Shown here in pieces: positions 18,291-27,618 of a stretch of 64,000 nt of DNA. Under the pieces are notes generated by a model. That model was given only the letters and a program-made list of their open reading frames with translations, did not search any database and was not told the origin of the DNA. Made by a program: the position numbers and the translations under genes. Numbering within the stretch: the first letter of the stretch is position 1; each line of letters starts with the position of its first letter. The stretch is from BA4 sp044376575 (GTDB lineage: Bacteria > Bacteroidota > Bacteroidia > CAIKAF01), in assembly GCA_044376575.1 (NCBI GenBank), contig JBILKR010000014.1:6145-70144 (forward strand), written 5' to 3'.

Positions 18291-19313
18291 TTATGAATTA
18301 CTTTCAATCAATAAAGAATGAAATGAGGGTAAATTTTCAAGAAAATTTTGAACTGCATCTTCACATTTTCCGGGAAAGAAACCTCCTGCAGCATTCCTGT
18401 GTCCGCCGCCATTAAAGAAACGTGATGAAAATTCATTTACAGGAAACTGTCCTTTGGAACGGAAAGAGATCTTTGTTCCTCCATCCTGTTTTTCATGAAA
18501 AAATACTCCAAACTTTATTCCCTGAACGCTTAGTGTATAATTTACAAAGCCTTCCAGATCACCTTTTCTGATATTGCATGCACTGATCTCTTCAGCAGTA
18601 AGCCAGATATAAGCAGTGTGTATTTCGGAAAGTATAACCATTTTTTCATTCAGTGCATAACCAAGTAACTTTAGTCGCTGTGGTGTATTTACATCAAAAA
18701 TTGCAGTTGTAATTTTTTCAACGTTGATCTTATATTTTAGCAATTCAGAAGCAACGATAAATGTTTCAGGACGTAATGCAAATTTAAAACTGCCCGTATC
18801 TGTTAGTAATCCTGAATAAAGACAGGTTGCAATCTCTTCATCTAACTTCATTTCAGGAAAAGCTGATGTTGCAAACCAGTAAATCAACTCGCATGTGCTG
18901 CTTGCAGTTACATCATGAAATAATAATGCTACATTTTCCTCCGGAAATGGATGATGATCAATCACTATACGCTTACACGAATTGTTTCTGATGTATTGTG
19001 CCAGGTCGCCGCAACGTTCAAGCTGACTGTAATCTGTTGAAATAATCATATCTGCGTTTTGAAGCCAGTCAATCGCATCTGCAGTATTATTTTCATATAC
19101 AATGATAGATGAGATATCAGGTAAAAAGTTAAGGAAGAATGGAATATTGTCTTGCACTACAACTCTTGATTGTATGCCTATTTTTTTTAAAAACAGATGT
19201 AGTCCAAGTGAAGAACCAATGGCATCTCCATCTGGATTTTTATGCGGAACAATAGCTACATGTTTGCTGTTTTTAAGCTGTTGGATAATGTCTGTGGATA
19301 TAGAAGTTGTCAA
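18291..19313 (-). CDS. nrnA: DHH/DHHA1 phosphoesterase, NrnA-type
   Basis: Mn-dependent nanoRNase and 3'-phosphoadenosine phosphatase, 340 aa. The DHH domain shows HKNPDGDAIGSSLG (residues 24-37), STDYSQLERCGD and IDHHPFPE; the C-terminal DHHA1 domain ends with the substrate-binding GGGHRNAAGG. It degrades 2-5 nt RNA oligomers and recycles pAp from sulfur metabolism. First gene of the operon, divergent from ndk. Confidence 0.92.
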   Translation of the reverse strand: MTTSISTDIIQQLKNSKHVAIVPHKNPDGDAIGSSLGLHLFLKKIGIQSRVVVQDNIPFFLNFLPDISSIIVYENNTADAIDWLQNADMIISTDYSQLERCGDLAQYIRNNSCKRIVIDHHPFPEENVALLFHDVTASSTCELIYWFATSAFPEMKLDEEIATCLYSGLLTDTGSFKFALRPETFIVASELLKYKINVEKITTAIFDVNTPQRLKLLGYALNEKMVILSEIHTAYIWLTAEEISACNIRKGDLEGFVNYTLSVQGIKFGVFFHEKQDGGTKISFRSKGQFPVNEFSSRFFNGGGHRNAAGGFFPGKCEDAVQNFLENLPSFHSLLIESNS

Positions 19314-19362
19314 TTTATTAAAATTTAAGTGATGAACCGGATATGTATTAACGCTCTTTTTT

Positions 19363-19370
19363 TACTTTTG
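19363..19370 (+). promoter_or_regulatory. -7 element upstream of ndk
   Basis: TACTTTTG matches TAnnTTTG; the leader would be about 45 nt. No clear TTG at -33, so support is partial. Confidence 0.4.
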
Positions 19371-19418
19371 CACCGGAAAATTAATAAAAAGTAACGTTAA
19401 GGCATTAAAAAAAATCAC

Positions 19419-19838
19419 ATGAGCGGAAAAAGAACATTCACCATGATTAAGCCTGATGCAGTTCAAAACGGACACATCGGAGCTATTTTAAATGATATTA
19501 TCAACGCCGGTTTTACCATTAAGGCGATGAAATATACACGATTAAGCCCTGAAAAGGCTGGAGAGTTTTATGCAGTACATAAGGAAAGGCCATTTTATGG
19601 AGAACTTGTACAGTATATGTCTTCAGGTACCATAGTTGCTGCAATTCTTGAAAAAGAAAATGCTGTAGAGTCTTTCAGAAAATTAATCGGAGCAACTGAT
19701 CCAACAAAAGCTGAAGAAGGAACTATACGTAAAAAATATGCTACATCAATTGCTGCAAATGCTGTGCATGGTTCAGACAGTGATGAGAATGCATTGATTG
19801 AAGGTTCATTCTTCTTCTCCGGACTGGAAGTATTTTAA
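19419..19838 (+). CDS. ndk: nucleoside diphosphate kinase
   Basis: Transfers the gamma phosphate between NTPs and NDPs through a phospho-histidine, 139 aa. It starts RTFTMIKPDAVQNGHIGAI and has the active-site H117 in AANAVHGSDS. Length is standard. It is divergent from nrnA, an arrangement I know from Flavobacteriia, and is ended by a strong terminator at 19861-19887. Confidence 0.97.
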   Translation: MSGKRTFTMIKPDAVQNGHIGAILNDIINAGFTIKAMKYTRLSPEKAGEFYAVHKERPFYGELVQYMSSGTIVAAILEKENAVESFRKLIGATDPTKAEEGTIRKKYATSIAANAVHGSDSDENALIEGSFFFSGLEVF

Positions 19839-19860
19839 TGAAAATTTAATTTTTAGTATG

Positions 19861-19887
19861 AAAAGGTTGTGATGAACAACCTTTTTT
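19861..19887 (+). terminator. Rho-independent terminator after ndk
   Basis: AAAAGGTTGT (19861-19870) pairs with ACAACCTTTT (19876-19885), a perfect 10-bp stem with loop GATGA and a T-run. The ATG in the loop (19872) is therefore a poor candidate start for the next gene. Confidence 0.9.
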
Positions 19888-19892
19888 GTTTT

Positions 19893-20588
19893 ATGACTGC
19901 TCCTCAATCCATACAATATCTTGAGTTCTTGCTTGACATGATTTCAGACAACAAGCGAAACGCTTTTCCTGAAGTATTAAAAGAAAGAACAAGACACGTA
20001 ACGGTTGTGCTGGAAGATATTTTTCAGTCGCATAATGCTGCGGCATTACTAAGAACTTGTGAATGCTTTGGTGTACAGGATGTTCATGTTATTGAAAATG
20101 AAAATAACTTTGATGCACCCAATAGAATTGTAAAAGGAGCGCATCAATGGTTGAATATTCATTACTATGATCGTCATACTGAAAGTACTAAACAATGTAT
20201 AAACGGATTAAAAGAAAAAGGATATAAAATTATCGGTCTAACCCCGCATGAGCAGCAAGTTGAATTACATGATTTTCAAATTGAAGAACCATTTGCATTA
20301 ATTTTTGGTACAGAAAAAAAAGGTCTTTCCACACAAGCCATGGAATTGTGTGATGTGAAATTAAATGTACCCATGTTTGGTTTTACTGAAAGTTTAAATG
20401 TATCTGTTTGTGCAGGTATTGTTATCCAGCATCTTGTGAGTAAAATTAAAAATTCAGATGTCAACTGGTCATTGGATACAGATGAAAAAATGCAGTTGCA
20501 TATTCAATGGGCTGAACAAGTTGTGGGCAATCCTGAATTAATGAGGGTAGAATTTCTAAAAAAGAACAACAGTCATAGGATGGCTTGA
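19893..20588 (+). CDS. TrmH/SpoU-family RNA 2'-O-methyltransferase
   Basis: SPOUT methyltransferase that 2'-O-methylates tRNA or rRNA, 231 aa from this start. Motif 1 is SHNAAALLRTCECFGV, motif 2 FALIFGTEKKGLS and motif 3 LNVSVCAGIVIQHL, all intact. The organisation is closest to tRNA Gm18 methyltransferase TrmH, though the target cannot be proven. The frame stays open to GTG 19869 and ATG 19872, but both lie in the ndk terminator, so ATG 19893 is preferred. Confidence 0.88.
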   Translation: MTAPQSIQYLEFLLDMISDNKRNAFPEVLKERTRHVTVVLEDIFQSHNAAALLRTCECFGVQDVHVIENENNFDAPNRIVKGAHQWLNIHYYDRHTESTKQCINGLKEKGYKIIGLTPHEQQVELHDFQIEEPFALIFGTEKKGLSTQAMELCDVKLNVPMFGFTESLNVSVCAGIVIQHLVSKIKNSDVNWSLDTDEKMQLHIQWAEQVVGNPELMRVEFLKKNNSHRMA

Positions 20589-20626
20589 TTTTTGTAACTA
20601 TTTTGCATCGTTGAAAAACTGGTTGT

Positions 20627-22912
20627 ATGTATAAAAAAATAAGTATTGCAATTTTAGTAGTGGTAGCGTTAACTACTGCTTTTTTTGCATACCAGACGTC
20701 TCAGACAAAGTATGATTATAATTTCGAAGCATTCTTTCCGAAAAATGATCCGGACACTGATTTTTTTCTGAATTACAGAGACCAGTTTGGAACAGATAAC
20801 GATTTTGTGCTGATTGCATTGCACAATAACAAAGGTATTTTTGATCAGAGCTTCCTAAATAAAGTAAATAAATTATCAGATACATTAAAAACCATTACAG
20901 ATGTAAAGTCTGTCGTTTCTCCTCTTGAACTGAATGAAATCACACGCGATCCTTTGATGGGTATGGTGGAAGAAATTCCTTATCTCCGCTGGGAAAATCC
21001 TGAGACTTATGCTATCGATAGTGCACGTATTTTTCAAGCTCCCGAACTGGTGGGCTCACTTTTTTCACGCGACGGAAAATCTTTGTGTATCATATTAAAT
21101 CATACTGAAAAAATAGATGATGATGAGTGCACCCGGTTAACAAATAATCTAAACAACGTTATGCCCGGGTTTGGATTTGATGAGTACCATGTAGCAGGAA
21201 GATCTGTTGGGCAAACATATTATACAACATTAATTAAGGGTGAACTGGTTATCATGCTTATCGTCAGTTTTCTGCTGATGGTTGTGCTGATGGTTTTAAT
21301 TTATAGATCGGCCATGGGTGTAATTCTTCCTATTCTTGTAGTTGGTATTTTAGTGGTTTGGATGATGGGACTGATGCATTTAACCGGTAAACGCATTGAT
21401 GCCATGGCCAATGCTATTCCTACCATTTTAGTAGTTACTGGATTATCAGTAGCTATTCATATTATCACAAAATACTTAGATCATTTAAAAGAAGGTTGGT
21501 CTAAATTTGACTCTATAAAAGATACCATTACCCATGTAGGTCTTGCTAATATATTTACAACGATTACAACGGTAGTAGGTTTTGGATCTCTTGCCACTAC
21601 AGGAATTAAACCTATAGATGATTTTGGAATTTATACAGCAATAGGGGTAGCATTATCTTTTATTATTGCTTATTCATTAATGCCGGCCATATTATTTCTT
21701 TTACCGGAGCCAAAGAAAAAAATAAGTTCACGTCAGCCCAAAATGACCTGGAATAATATTTTGAATTCCATGTTCACGTTTGTAACCCGTTTTAAATTCT
21801 GGATATTGGGATTTACTTTTGCAATTGTTGTGGGAATGTTTTGGGGTATGGCCCAAATCAAAGAAAATACCTTCCTGATGGAAGACATGAACGATAAAAC
21901 AAAAATTAAACAGGATTTTAATTATTTTGGAGAGCATTATCAGGGTACGCGAGCATTTGAATTATCGGTAACAGTGAAAGATACCGGAAAAACATTATTT
22001 GATAGGGATGTGCTGGAAGCCCTAGATAAAATGGAATCTGAATTAACGAAAATTTATGACCTGAATTTTATCATATCACCGGTAGCATTGGTTAAATCAG
22101 CCAATCGATCTTATGCCGGTGGCGATACCTCCGGTTATATAATTCCTGAAAGTGATGCGAAGCTGAGAAAGATATCCAAGGAAATCATGGCTATGCAAAA
22201 TACAACCATGATTAAAGGAGTAATCAGTAAAGATTTCAGATCTACACGTATTCGTTCAATGCTGAAAGATGTGGGAAGTAATGAAGCGTTTAAAATGAAT
22301 CAGGCATTTTATGATTATATGAAAACTCAGCAACTGGATCAATTAATCACCTATAAATTAACCGGCACAGCTGAACTCATAGATAAAAACAACCGTAATT
22401 TGGCCTGGAACATTGCCACTGGTATAATCATTGCTTTTGTTTTGATTTCAATTATATTTTATATTCTATTCAGATCATTTAAAATGGTCATTATCGGGCT
22501 TATACCTAATATTATCCCTTTGATTATGCTGGCAGGAATTATGGGATATTTTAATATCAACCTTAAAATTTCAACAGCCGTATTATTTACAATTGCGTTT
22601 GGAATAGCGGTTGATGATACCATTCATTTCTTAAGTAAGTTCAGGTACGAGATTAAACAGGATAAATCTGTGCTATATGCATTAAAAAGGACCTATTTAA
22701 CAACAGGTAAAGCCATGATTATTACTTCCATTATTTTATGTCTAGGCTTTGGTGTGTTATCTATTTCTTCATTTGTTGCAACCCAGGTGATAGGTTCGTT
22801 AACCGCATTAACTCTGTTTTTTGCTTTGATTAACGACCTCACTGTACTCCCTATTTTAATTCTTCTCTTCTACAGAAAAAAAGAGAAAGTTGACGAATTG
22901 TTGAAAGATTAA
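20627..22912 (+). CDS. RND/MMPL-family exporter
   Basis: Inner-membrane transporter of 761 aa with the internal duplication of the RND superfamily: TM1, a periplasmic loop (about 25-200), five TMs, a second TM and loop (about 390-590), then five more TMs. Motifs include IAVDDTIHFLSKFRYEI in the second half and VTGLSVAIHIITKYLDHL in the first. This MMPL-like form has no adaptor or outer-membrane partner nearby and may move lipids or hydrophobic compounds. No terminator separates it from the TrmH-type gene. Confidence 0.85.
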   Translation: MYKKISIAILVVVALTTAFFAYQTSQTKYDYNFEAFFPKNDPDTDFFLNYRDQFGTDNDFVLIALHNNKGIFDQSFLNKVNKLSDTLKTITDVKSVVSPLELNEITRDPLMGMVEEIPYLRWENPETYAIDSARIFQAPELVGSLFSRDGKSLCIILNHTEKIDDDECTRLTNNLNNVMPGFGFDEYHVAGRSVGQTYYTTLIKGELVIMLIVSFLLMVVLMVLIYRSAMGVILPILVVGILVVWMMGLMHLTGKRIDAMANAIPTILVVTGLSVAIHIITKYLDHLKEGWSKFDSIKDTITHVGLANIFTTITTVVGFGSLATTGIKPIDDFGIYTAIGVALSFIIAYSLMPAILFLLPEPKKKISSRQPKMTWNNILNSMFTFVTRFKFWILGFTFAIVVGMFWGMAQIKENTFLMEDMNDKTKIKQDFNYFGEHYQGTRAFELSVTVKDTGKTLFDRDVLEALDKMESELTKIYDLNFIISPVALVKSANRSYAGGDTSGYIIPESDAKLRKISKEIMAMQNTTMIKGVISKDFRSTRIRSMLKDVGSNEAFKMNQAFYDYMKTQQLDQLITYKLTGTAELIDKNNRNLAWNIATGIIIAFVLISIIFYILFRSFKMVIIGLIPNIIPLIMLAGIMGYFNINLKISTAVLFTIAFGIAVDDTIHFLSKFRYEIKQDKSVLYALKRTYLTTGKAMIITSIILCLGFGVLSISSFVATQVIGSLTALTLFFALINDLTVLPILILLFYRKKEKVDELLKD

Positions 22913-22931
22913 TTTAGCTCATTTTAAAAAT

Positions 22932-22965
22932 TTAACATTGGCTTAACATTCAATGATTAGGTTTG
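22932..22965 (+). promoter_or_regulatory. Pho-box promoter of the phosphate porin gene
   Basis: TTAACATTGGCTTAACATT puts two TTAACA repeats at 22932 and 22943, 11 bp apart, followed by a TAGGTTTG -7 element at 22958-22965. Spacing is identical to the module before the PiT gene. TTAACA repeats at 11-bp steps are the known PhoP/PhoB-box pattern. Further weaker repeats lie downstream at 22971 (TTAAAA), 22982 (TTAACA) and 22993 (TTAATT), also 11 bp apart. Confidence 0.75.
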
Positions 22966-23009
22966 TGTGCTTAAAATTAAATTAACAATAACTTAATTCT
23001 ATCTTTACT

Positions 23010-24251
23010 TTGAGCGCATTTAATACAAAAACAAAACTTAATTATTATTTTATCAATGGTTTTGTTTTATTGACATTACTTCTATTAATGAGCGAATCAC
23101 ATGCTCAGAAAACTGAGAAAAACAATACTCAAAAAATTCCCTTTTTTAATTATAAAAATGGTATTTCATTAACCACACCGGATAGTTTGTTTTCCATCCA
23201 GTTTCGTTTCAGAATGCAAAACAGGGTTGGCTATCGTTCAACCAGTGAAGTAGATTTTACTCCGTCTCAACTAGAATTCAGGGTAAGACGTTTGCGTTTT
23301 TCGCTTCGGGGCTTTGCATTTAGTCCACGTTTAAAATATTATTTACAATTGTCTTTCACCCGTGCTGACATGGATTGGGAAGTGACCAATGTTCCAAATG
23401 TTGTAAGGGATGCGATGGTAATGTATGAGTTTAAAAATGGGGTTGAAATCGGAATTGGGCAGACTAAATTACCGGGTAACAGAGAACGTATAACTTCTTC
23501 TGCGGAATTACAATTTGTTGATCGTTCAATAATAAATTCACCCTTAACTCTTGACCGTGATTTTGGCTTGTTTTTAAATTACACAAAAAAATTCAACACA
23601 TTTGCATTTAAAATAAAGACGGCAATTACTTCAGGAGAAGGTCGTAATCAAATCAATTCAGATTATGGATTGGCATATTCAGGTAAAGTTGAATTATTTC
23701 CATTGGGTACCTTTACCGAGAATACAGAATATATGGGTGGAGATCCTTATCGTGAGCCTAAACCCAAATTGATGATTGGTGGTGGTGCCCATTTTAATCA
23801 CAGGGCTACGAGAACCGGTGGACAAACAGGTTTATTGTTATATGAGAAAAGAGATTTGTTTTATGCAACTGCTGACATAGCATTCAAGTATAAGGGTATT
23901 TCATTTTCCTCTGAGTATTCTTATCGATATACTGACAATCCCTATACCTTCGACACCCTTTCCAATAAAAGATTTGTTTTTACAGGCCAGGGAGTAAATA
24001 CGCAATTGGGTTACTGTTTTCCAAAAATGTACGAAATATCATTCAGGCATACCATGTTATTTCCTGATCAGAAAATTTATTTAGATCAACGTCAAATCAC
24101 GGAATATACATTGGGGCTATCTAAATATATCAATAAGCACCGTATTAAAATTCAGACGGATGTCACTTATCATACTGAATTTGATAGACCAACAAATATT
24201 TCTAAAAACAATTATTTTGAATGGAGATTTCAGGTAGAATTAGGGATTTAA
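23010..24251 (+). CDS. phosphate-selective porin (OprO/OprP type)
   Basis: Outer-membrane beta-barrel porin, 413 aa. A signal peptide ends at SESHAQ (about residue 33). The mature part alternates polar and aromatic residues and has the Porin_O_P pattern, for example FRVRRLRFSLRGFAFSPRLKYYLQLSF. It probably passes phosphate or polyphosphate. The start is TTG: the frame is closed at 22989-22991 and no other start keeps the signal peptide. The Pho-type promoter and downstream PiT gene support a phosphate role. Confidence 0.85.
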   Translation: MSAFNTKTKLNYYFINGFVLLTLLLLMSESHAQKTEKNNTQKIPFFNYKNGISLTTPDSLFSIQFRFRMQNRVGYRSTSEVDFTPSQLEFRVRRLRFSLRGFAFSPRLKYYLQLSFTRADMDWEVTNVPNVVRDAMVMYEFKNGVEIGIGQTKLPGNRERITSSAELQFVDRSIINSPLTLDRDFGLFLNYTKKFNTFAFKIKTAITSGEGRNQINSDYGLAYSGKVELFPLGTFTENTEYMGGDPYREPKPKLMIGGGAHFNHRATRTGGQTGLLLYEKRDLFYATADIAFKYKGISFSSEYSYRYTDNPYTFDTLSNKRFVFTGQGVNTQLGYCFPKMYEISFRHTMLFPDQKIYLDQRQITEYTLGLSKYINKHRIKIQTDVTYHTEFDRPTNISKNNYFEWRFQVELGI

Positions 24252-24278
24252 TAGATAAGTTGACTTAAATCGTGTTTC

Positions 24279-24312
24279 TTAACATTCGCTTAATATTAGA
24301 GTAATAAGTTTG
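24279..24312 (+). promoter_or_regulatory. Pho-box promoter of the PiT gene
   Basis: TTAACATTCGCTTAATATT gives repeats at 24279 (TTAACA) and 24290 (TTAATA), with a weaker GTAATA at 24301, all 11 bp apart. The -7 element TAAGTTTG is at 24305-24312. The start site would be near 24316, about 17 nt before the ATG. Confidence 0.75.
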
Positions 24313-24332
24313 TAAATAATAAAAATGAAAAT

Positions 24333-25736
24333 ATGTTTGGATTAGAGCCTGTTTTTTTCTTTCTCCTGATAGTTTGCATTGTTTGCGTTCTTGCGTTTGA
24401 ATTCATCAATGGATTTCATGATACTGCGAATGCCGTAGCTACGGTTATTTATACCAATTCATTAAAGCCGGTACCTGCAGTGATTTGGTCGGGCATCTGG
24501 AATGGCATCGGTGTATTGCTAGGGGGAGTAGGTGTAGCCTATGGAATAGTTAAATTATTGCCGATGGATGCCATCCTTGATCAGTCGATGGCTCAAAATT
24601 CAGTATTAATTATTTCCATGTTGCTCTCTGCCATTATATGGAACTTAGGTACATGGTATTTCGGTATTCCTGCTTCTTCTTCTCATACATTAATAGGTTC
24701 ATTGATTGGAGTTGGTATTGGAATGTCTGTGCATTCTCAGGAAGGTTTTGGTCATGGTGTAAACTGGCAAAAAGCTGCTGATATCGGAATATCACTGCTT
24801 GTTTCTCCTATGTTGGGTTTTTCTATTACAATCATTATAATGTTTTTAATTAAGATATTTTTTAAAAAACAAAAAGTGTTATTTAAAGAAGCCAACACTA
24901 AAAAGAAGCCACCGTTTCTTGTTAGATCCATTTTGATTTTAACCTGTACAGGTGTTAGCTTTTCTCATGGTAATAACGACGGACAAAAAGGAATTGGTCT
25001 TGCTATGATTATTCTGATTTGTTTTGCTCCTGCATATTTTCTGATTAATCCTGAAATCAAACCTGAAAAGTTAAATGGAGATGTTGTAGTAGTGGAAAGT
25101 ATCATTAATAAAATTGATACCAATCGCCTGGCCATTGATGAGAAAGGCATTCTTTTACAAACCAAAGAAGAAATTAAATATTTTAAAACAGAACTGGCAG
25201 TAGCTGGTATGAATCAATTATCTGTAGATGTTAAAAGAGAAGCAAGACATAAACTGAACAAGTTTTTCAAGAATACAAAAGAAATTTTGTCTGAGCCTAA
25301 TTACGGGCTTTCGTCATCTGATAAAACAATCATGAAAGAGTCTTTGGAAAATATTAAATCTGTTCATGAATATGCACCGTTCTGGATGGTATTGCTTATT
25401 TCTTTGTCTCTTGGTATTGGAACTATGGTTGGTTGGAAGCGTATTGTAAAAACTATTGGTGAAAAAATAGGTAAACAACACCTTTCCTATGCACAGGGTG
25501 CAAGTGCTGAACTGGTTGCTGCAAGTACAATATTTTTAGCATCTTATTTAAAACTTCCGGTAAGTACTACACACGTTTTATCTTCGGGTATTGCAGGTAG
25601 TATGGTGGCCAGCGGAGGAATAAAAAATCTTCAGGCAAAAACTATTAAAACCATTGCCATGGCATGGATTTTAACACTACCTGTAACGGTTACGTTGTCT
25701 GCAGTTTTATACTTGCTTTTCAGTTTGTTTGTATAG
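24333..25736 (+). CDS. PiT-family inorganic phosphate transporter
   Basis: Inner-membrane phosphate permease, 467 aa, with the two inverted PiT signatures: EFINGFHDTANAVATVIYT (N-terminal) and GASAELVAASTIFLASYLKL with PVSTTHVLSSG (C-terminal), plus PASSSHTLIGS and FSHGNNDGQKGIG. About ten membrane segments flank a soluble insertion (about residues 240-345), larger than in short bacterial Pits. It works with the porin upstream: outer-membrane entry, then inner-membrane uptake. Confidence 0.93.
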   Translation: MFGLEPVFFFLLIVCIVCVLAFEFINGFHDTANAVATVIYTNSLKPVPAVIWSGIWNGIGVLLGGVGVAYGIVKLLPMDAILDQSMAQNSVLIISMLLSAIIWNLGTWYFGIPASSSHTLIGSLIGVGIGMSVHSQEGFGHGVNWQKAADIGISLLVSPMLGFSITIIIMFLIKIFFKKQKVLFKEANTKKKPPFLVRSILILTCTGVSFSHGNNDGQKGIGLAMIILICFAPAYFLINPEIKPEKLNGDVVVVESIINKIDTNRLAIDEKGILLQTKEEIKYFKTELAVAGMNQLSVDVKREARHKLNKFFKNTKEILSEPNYGLSSSDKTIMKESLENIKSVHEYAPFWMVLLISLSLGIGTMVGWKRIVKTIGEKIGKQHLSYAQGASAELVAASTIFLASYLKLPVSTTHVLSSGIAGSMVASGGIKNLQAKTIKTIAMAWILTLPVTVTLSAVLYLLFSLFV

Positions 25737-25738
25737 TA

Positions 25739-26524
25739 TTATACTAATTTCATTACCAGAAATAGAATCGCATAAATAAACACACTCGCCATCATTATTA
25801 TTTTGAGGTGTATTCTCCAGTGATAAATTTTTTGCGGAAACAATACAAGAATAATTCCTGATAGGAAGCAAAGAATGGGAATGAAAATATAATCGCGGAT
25901 GCTGTTATATGGAACAATTTTTATTTCTGTACCATAAATTTTAAAATAAGCCACCTGATTAAAAATTACTGAATGGTGTATCTCTAAGGGTATTCCTTTC
26001 CATGTTCTATGTCCGGTTTCAAGGTCAGTATATACAATGAAGTGTTTTGTTGTTAAACTGCTATGACATTTTTCAATACCACTGCAATTTCTTTCTTGTT
26101 GAATTACATTTTCAACAACAGATTTCGTAGGTAAAAAATGATCAGCAATAAAGCAAAATGAAATCACTAAAATCAACCAGTGTGTTTTTTTTTCCCATCC
26201 TATTTCATGTACATCTATATTTTCAAAAGCATCACTTTGTTTTTTAAACTCCTCATACCTCATTCGCGCATACTTCCTTGCCCTTTCTTTTGCAATATCA
26301 TCAGTTGTTGGTATATGTGTAAAAGATTTTTTCTTTTCGTTTTTCCATGCCATCAATTCTTCATAAGCACGAGTAATTTCAATAAATTGCTCAGCAGCTT
26401 GTGGAGAATTATTTTTATCTGGATGATATTTTAATGCAAGTAATCTGTATCTCTTTTTTATTTCTTCTTTGCTCGAATTTTCAGGTAATCCAAGAAGATC
26501 AAAATAGTGTTGAAGTCGGCTCAT
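25739..26524 (-). CDS. membrane-anchored DnaJ-domain protein
   Basis: 261 aa. An N-terminal J domain (residues 3-60) has the HPD motif at 34-36 (LKYHPDKNNS). A charged linker follows, then a TM near 112-130, a soluble loop and two TMs at the C-terminus. It lacks the Gly/Phe, zinc-finger and C-terminal domains of DnaJ, so it is a class III J protein that probably recruits DnaK to the membrane. Convergent with the PiT gene; last of a five-gene minus-strand run. Confidence 0.8.
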   Translation of the reverse strand: MSRLQHYFDLLGLPENSSKEEIKKRYRLLALKYHPDKNNSPQAAEQFIEITRAYEELMAWKNEKKKSFTHIPTTDDIAKERARKYARMRYEEFKKQSDAFENIDVHEIGWEKKTHWLILVISFCFIADHFLPTKSVVENVIQQERNCSGIEKCHSSLTTKHFIVYTDLETGHRTWKGIPLEIHHSVIFNQVAYFKIYGTEIKIVPYNSIRDYIFIPILCFLSGIILVLFPQKIYHWRIHLKIIMMASVFIYAILFLVMKLV

Positions 26525-26528
26525 TTAT

Positions 26529-27146
26529 TTACTCGCAATACTGCTGTAAGTAGGAATGAGATTCTGTATTTCCCAATTCAAAGGCTCTGCGCCAGCTATT
26601 ACAGGCAGTTTCTTTATAATTTAATTTATTTAATATCAAGCCTCTTCCCATGTGCATATAGGCCTCATATGGCTGATGTCGTATAATCTGATCAATCAGC
26701 ACCAAACACTCTTCCCATTTTTCTACCTGATACCTTTCAGCCATTTCCTCTTTTAATGGCTTCAAATCTGCAGTTGGAATCGGATTAAACTCAAATTGAA
26801 TTTCAATGTGTAAGGGTAGGGGAGTTTCTTTTGTGTTCAATAATTTCCAGTTTTTTTTAGATGACAAAAGGGTGTTTATACAATTTTTGTTTTGCATTTC
26901 AGATAGCGGTTGTATCACTTGAATGTCATTGATTCCAGAGGTGTCTAAAATAAATCCCAACACAACAATACCCTCTATATCATTTTTCTGCTGAGGATTG
27001 TAATTTTTATTTTTCAGTTTCTCCCATGCATTAATTCCACCCTGATAATATTGATTCACTTTTTCGCGATAGATACTATCCATTTGTGCGTGAGATACAA
27101 ATACGCAGAAGAAAAGATGAATTATTATCATTAAAATATGCTTCAT
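26529..27146 (-). CDS. TonB C-terminal-like/TPR periplasmic protein
   Basis: 205 aa with a signal peptide ending near SHA (about residue 20). The middle part (IEGIVVLGFILDTSGINDIQVIQPL, ... LPLHIEIQFEF) resembles the TonB C-terminal fold used in many Bacteroidota proteins, with no membrane anchor or Pro-rich linker. The C-terminal part (ERYQVEKWEECLVLIDQII, MHMGRGLILNKLNYKETACNSW) looks like TPR repeats. Specific function unknown. Confidence 0.65.
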   Translation of the reverse strand: MKHILMIIIHLFFCVFVSHAQMDSIYREKVNQYYQGGINAWEKLKNKNYNPQQKNDIEGIVVLGFILDTSGINDIQVIQPLSEMQNKNCINTLLSSKKNWKLLNTKETPLPLHIEIQFEFNPIPTADLKPLKEEMAERYQVEKWEECLVLIDQIIRHQPYEAYMHMGRGLILNKLNYKETACNSWRRAFELGNTESHSYLQQYCE

Positions 27147-27153
27147 GATGATA

Positions 27154-27618
27154 TTATCTGTTTAACCAATATAACGAAAAATTAAGAACAGATGCAAAAC
27201 TAACCCAGGCCAGGTAAGGTAGAAGAAGGTATGCGGCCATTTTCTTGATACTGTAAAAATGTTTGATGGTAAGAATAATCATCACCCAAAGTACCACAAT
27301 TTCAATGAAAGCAATGAAAGGTTGCTGAAAGTAAAAGAATAAAAAAGACCATAGAAAATTCAGCATTAATTGAATGATAAAAATACCTATTGCTATTCGG
27401 TGTGCAGATGAATTGCCATTATGCCATATCATTCCCACAGATACCCCCATTAGGATGTAAAGGATAGTCCAGACCGGACCGAATAAATAATTGGGAGGAT
27501 TAAAAATTGGTTTATTCAGCATTACATACCACTCATTTACGGATGATGCAGTTGCAATACCACCTAGAAATCCTATCCCAAGGCAAATAACTACACTAAT
27601 TAGAATTTTATATATCAT
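27154..27618 (-). CDS. TspO/MBR family protein
   Basis: 154-aa membrane protein with five TMs and the aromatic-rich TspO signature: WYVMLNKPIFNPPNYLFGPVWTILY and QLMLNFLWSFLFF. Family members bind porphyrins and act in tetrapyrrole or stress responses. The gene starts inside the 3' end of the DoxX-like gene (11-nt overlap), in a tandem ATGAAAA repeat. Confidence 0.9.
   Translation of the reverse strand: MIYKILISVVICLGIGFLGGIATASSVNEWYVMLNKPIFNPPNYLFGPVWTILYILMGVSVGMIWHNGNSSAHRIAIGIFIIQLMLNFLWSFLFFYFQQPFIAFIEIVVLWVMIILTIKHFYSIKKMAAYLLLPYLAWVSFASVLNFSLYWLNR

Noticed and set aside
19869..19892. upstream GTG/ATG starts of the TrmH-type gene
   Set aside because: Both lie in the stem-loop of the ndk terminator; the ATG at 19893 gives a normal family N-terminus.
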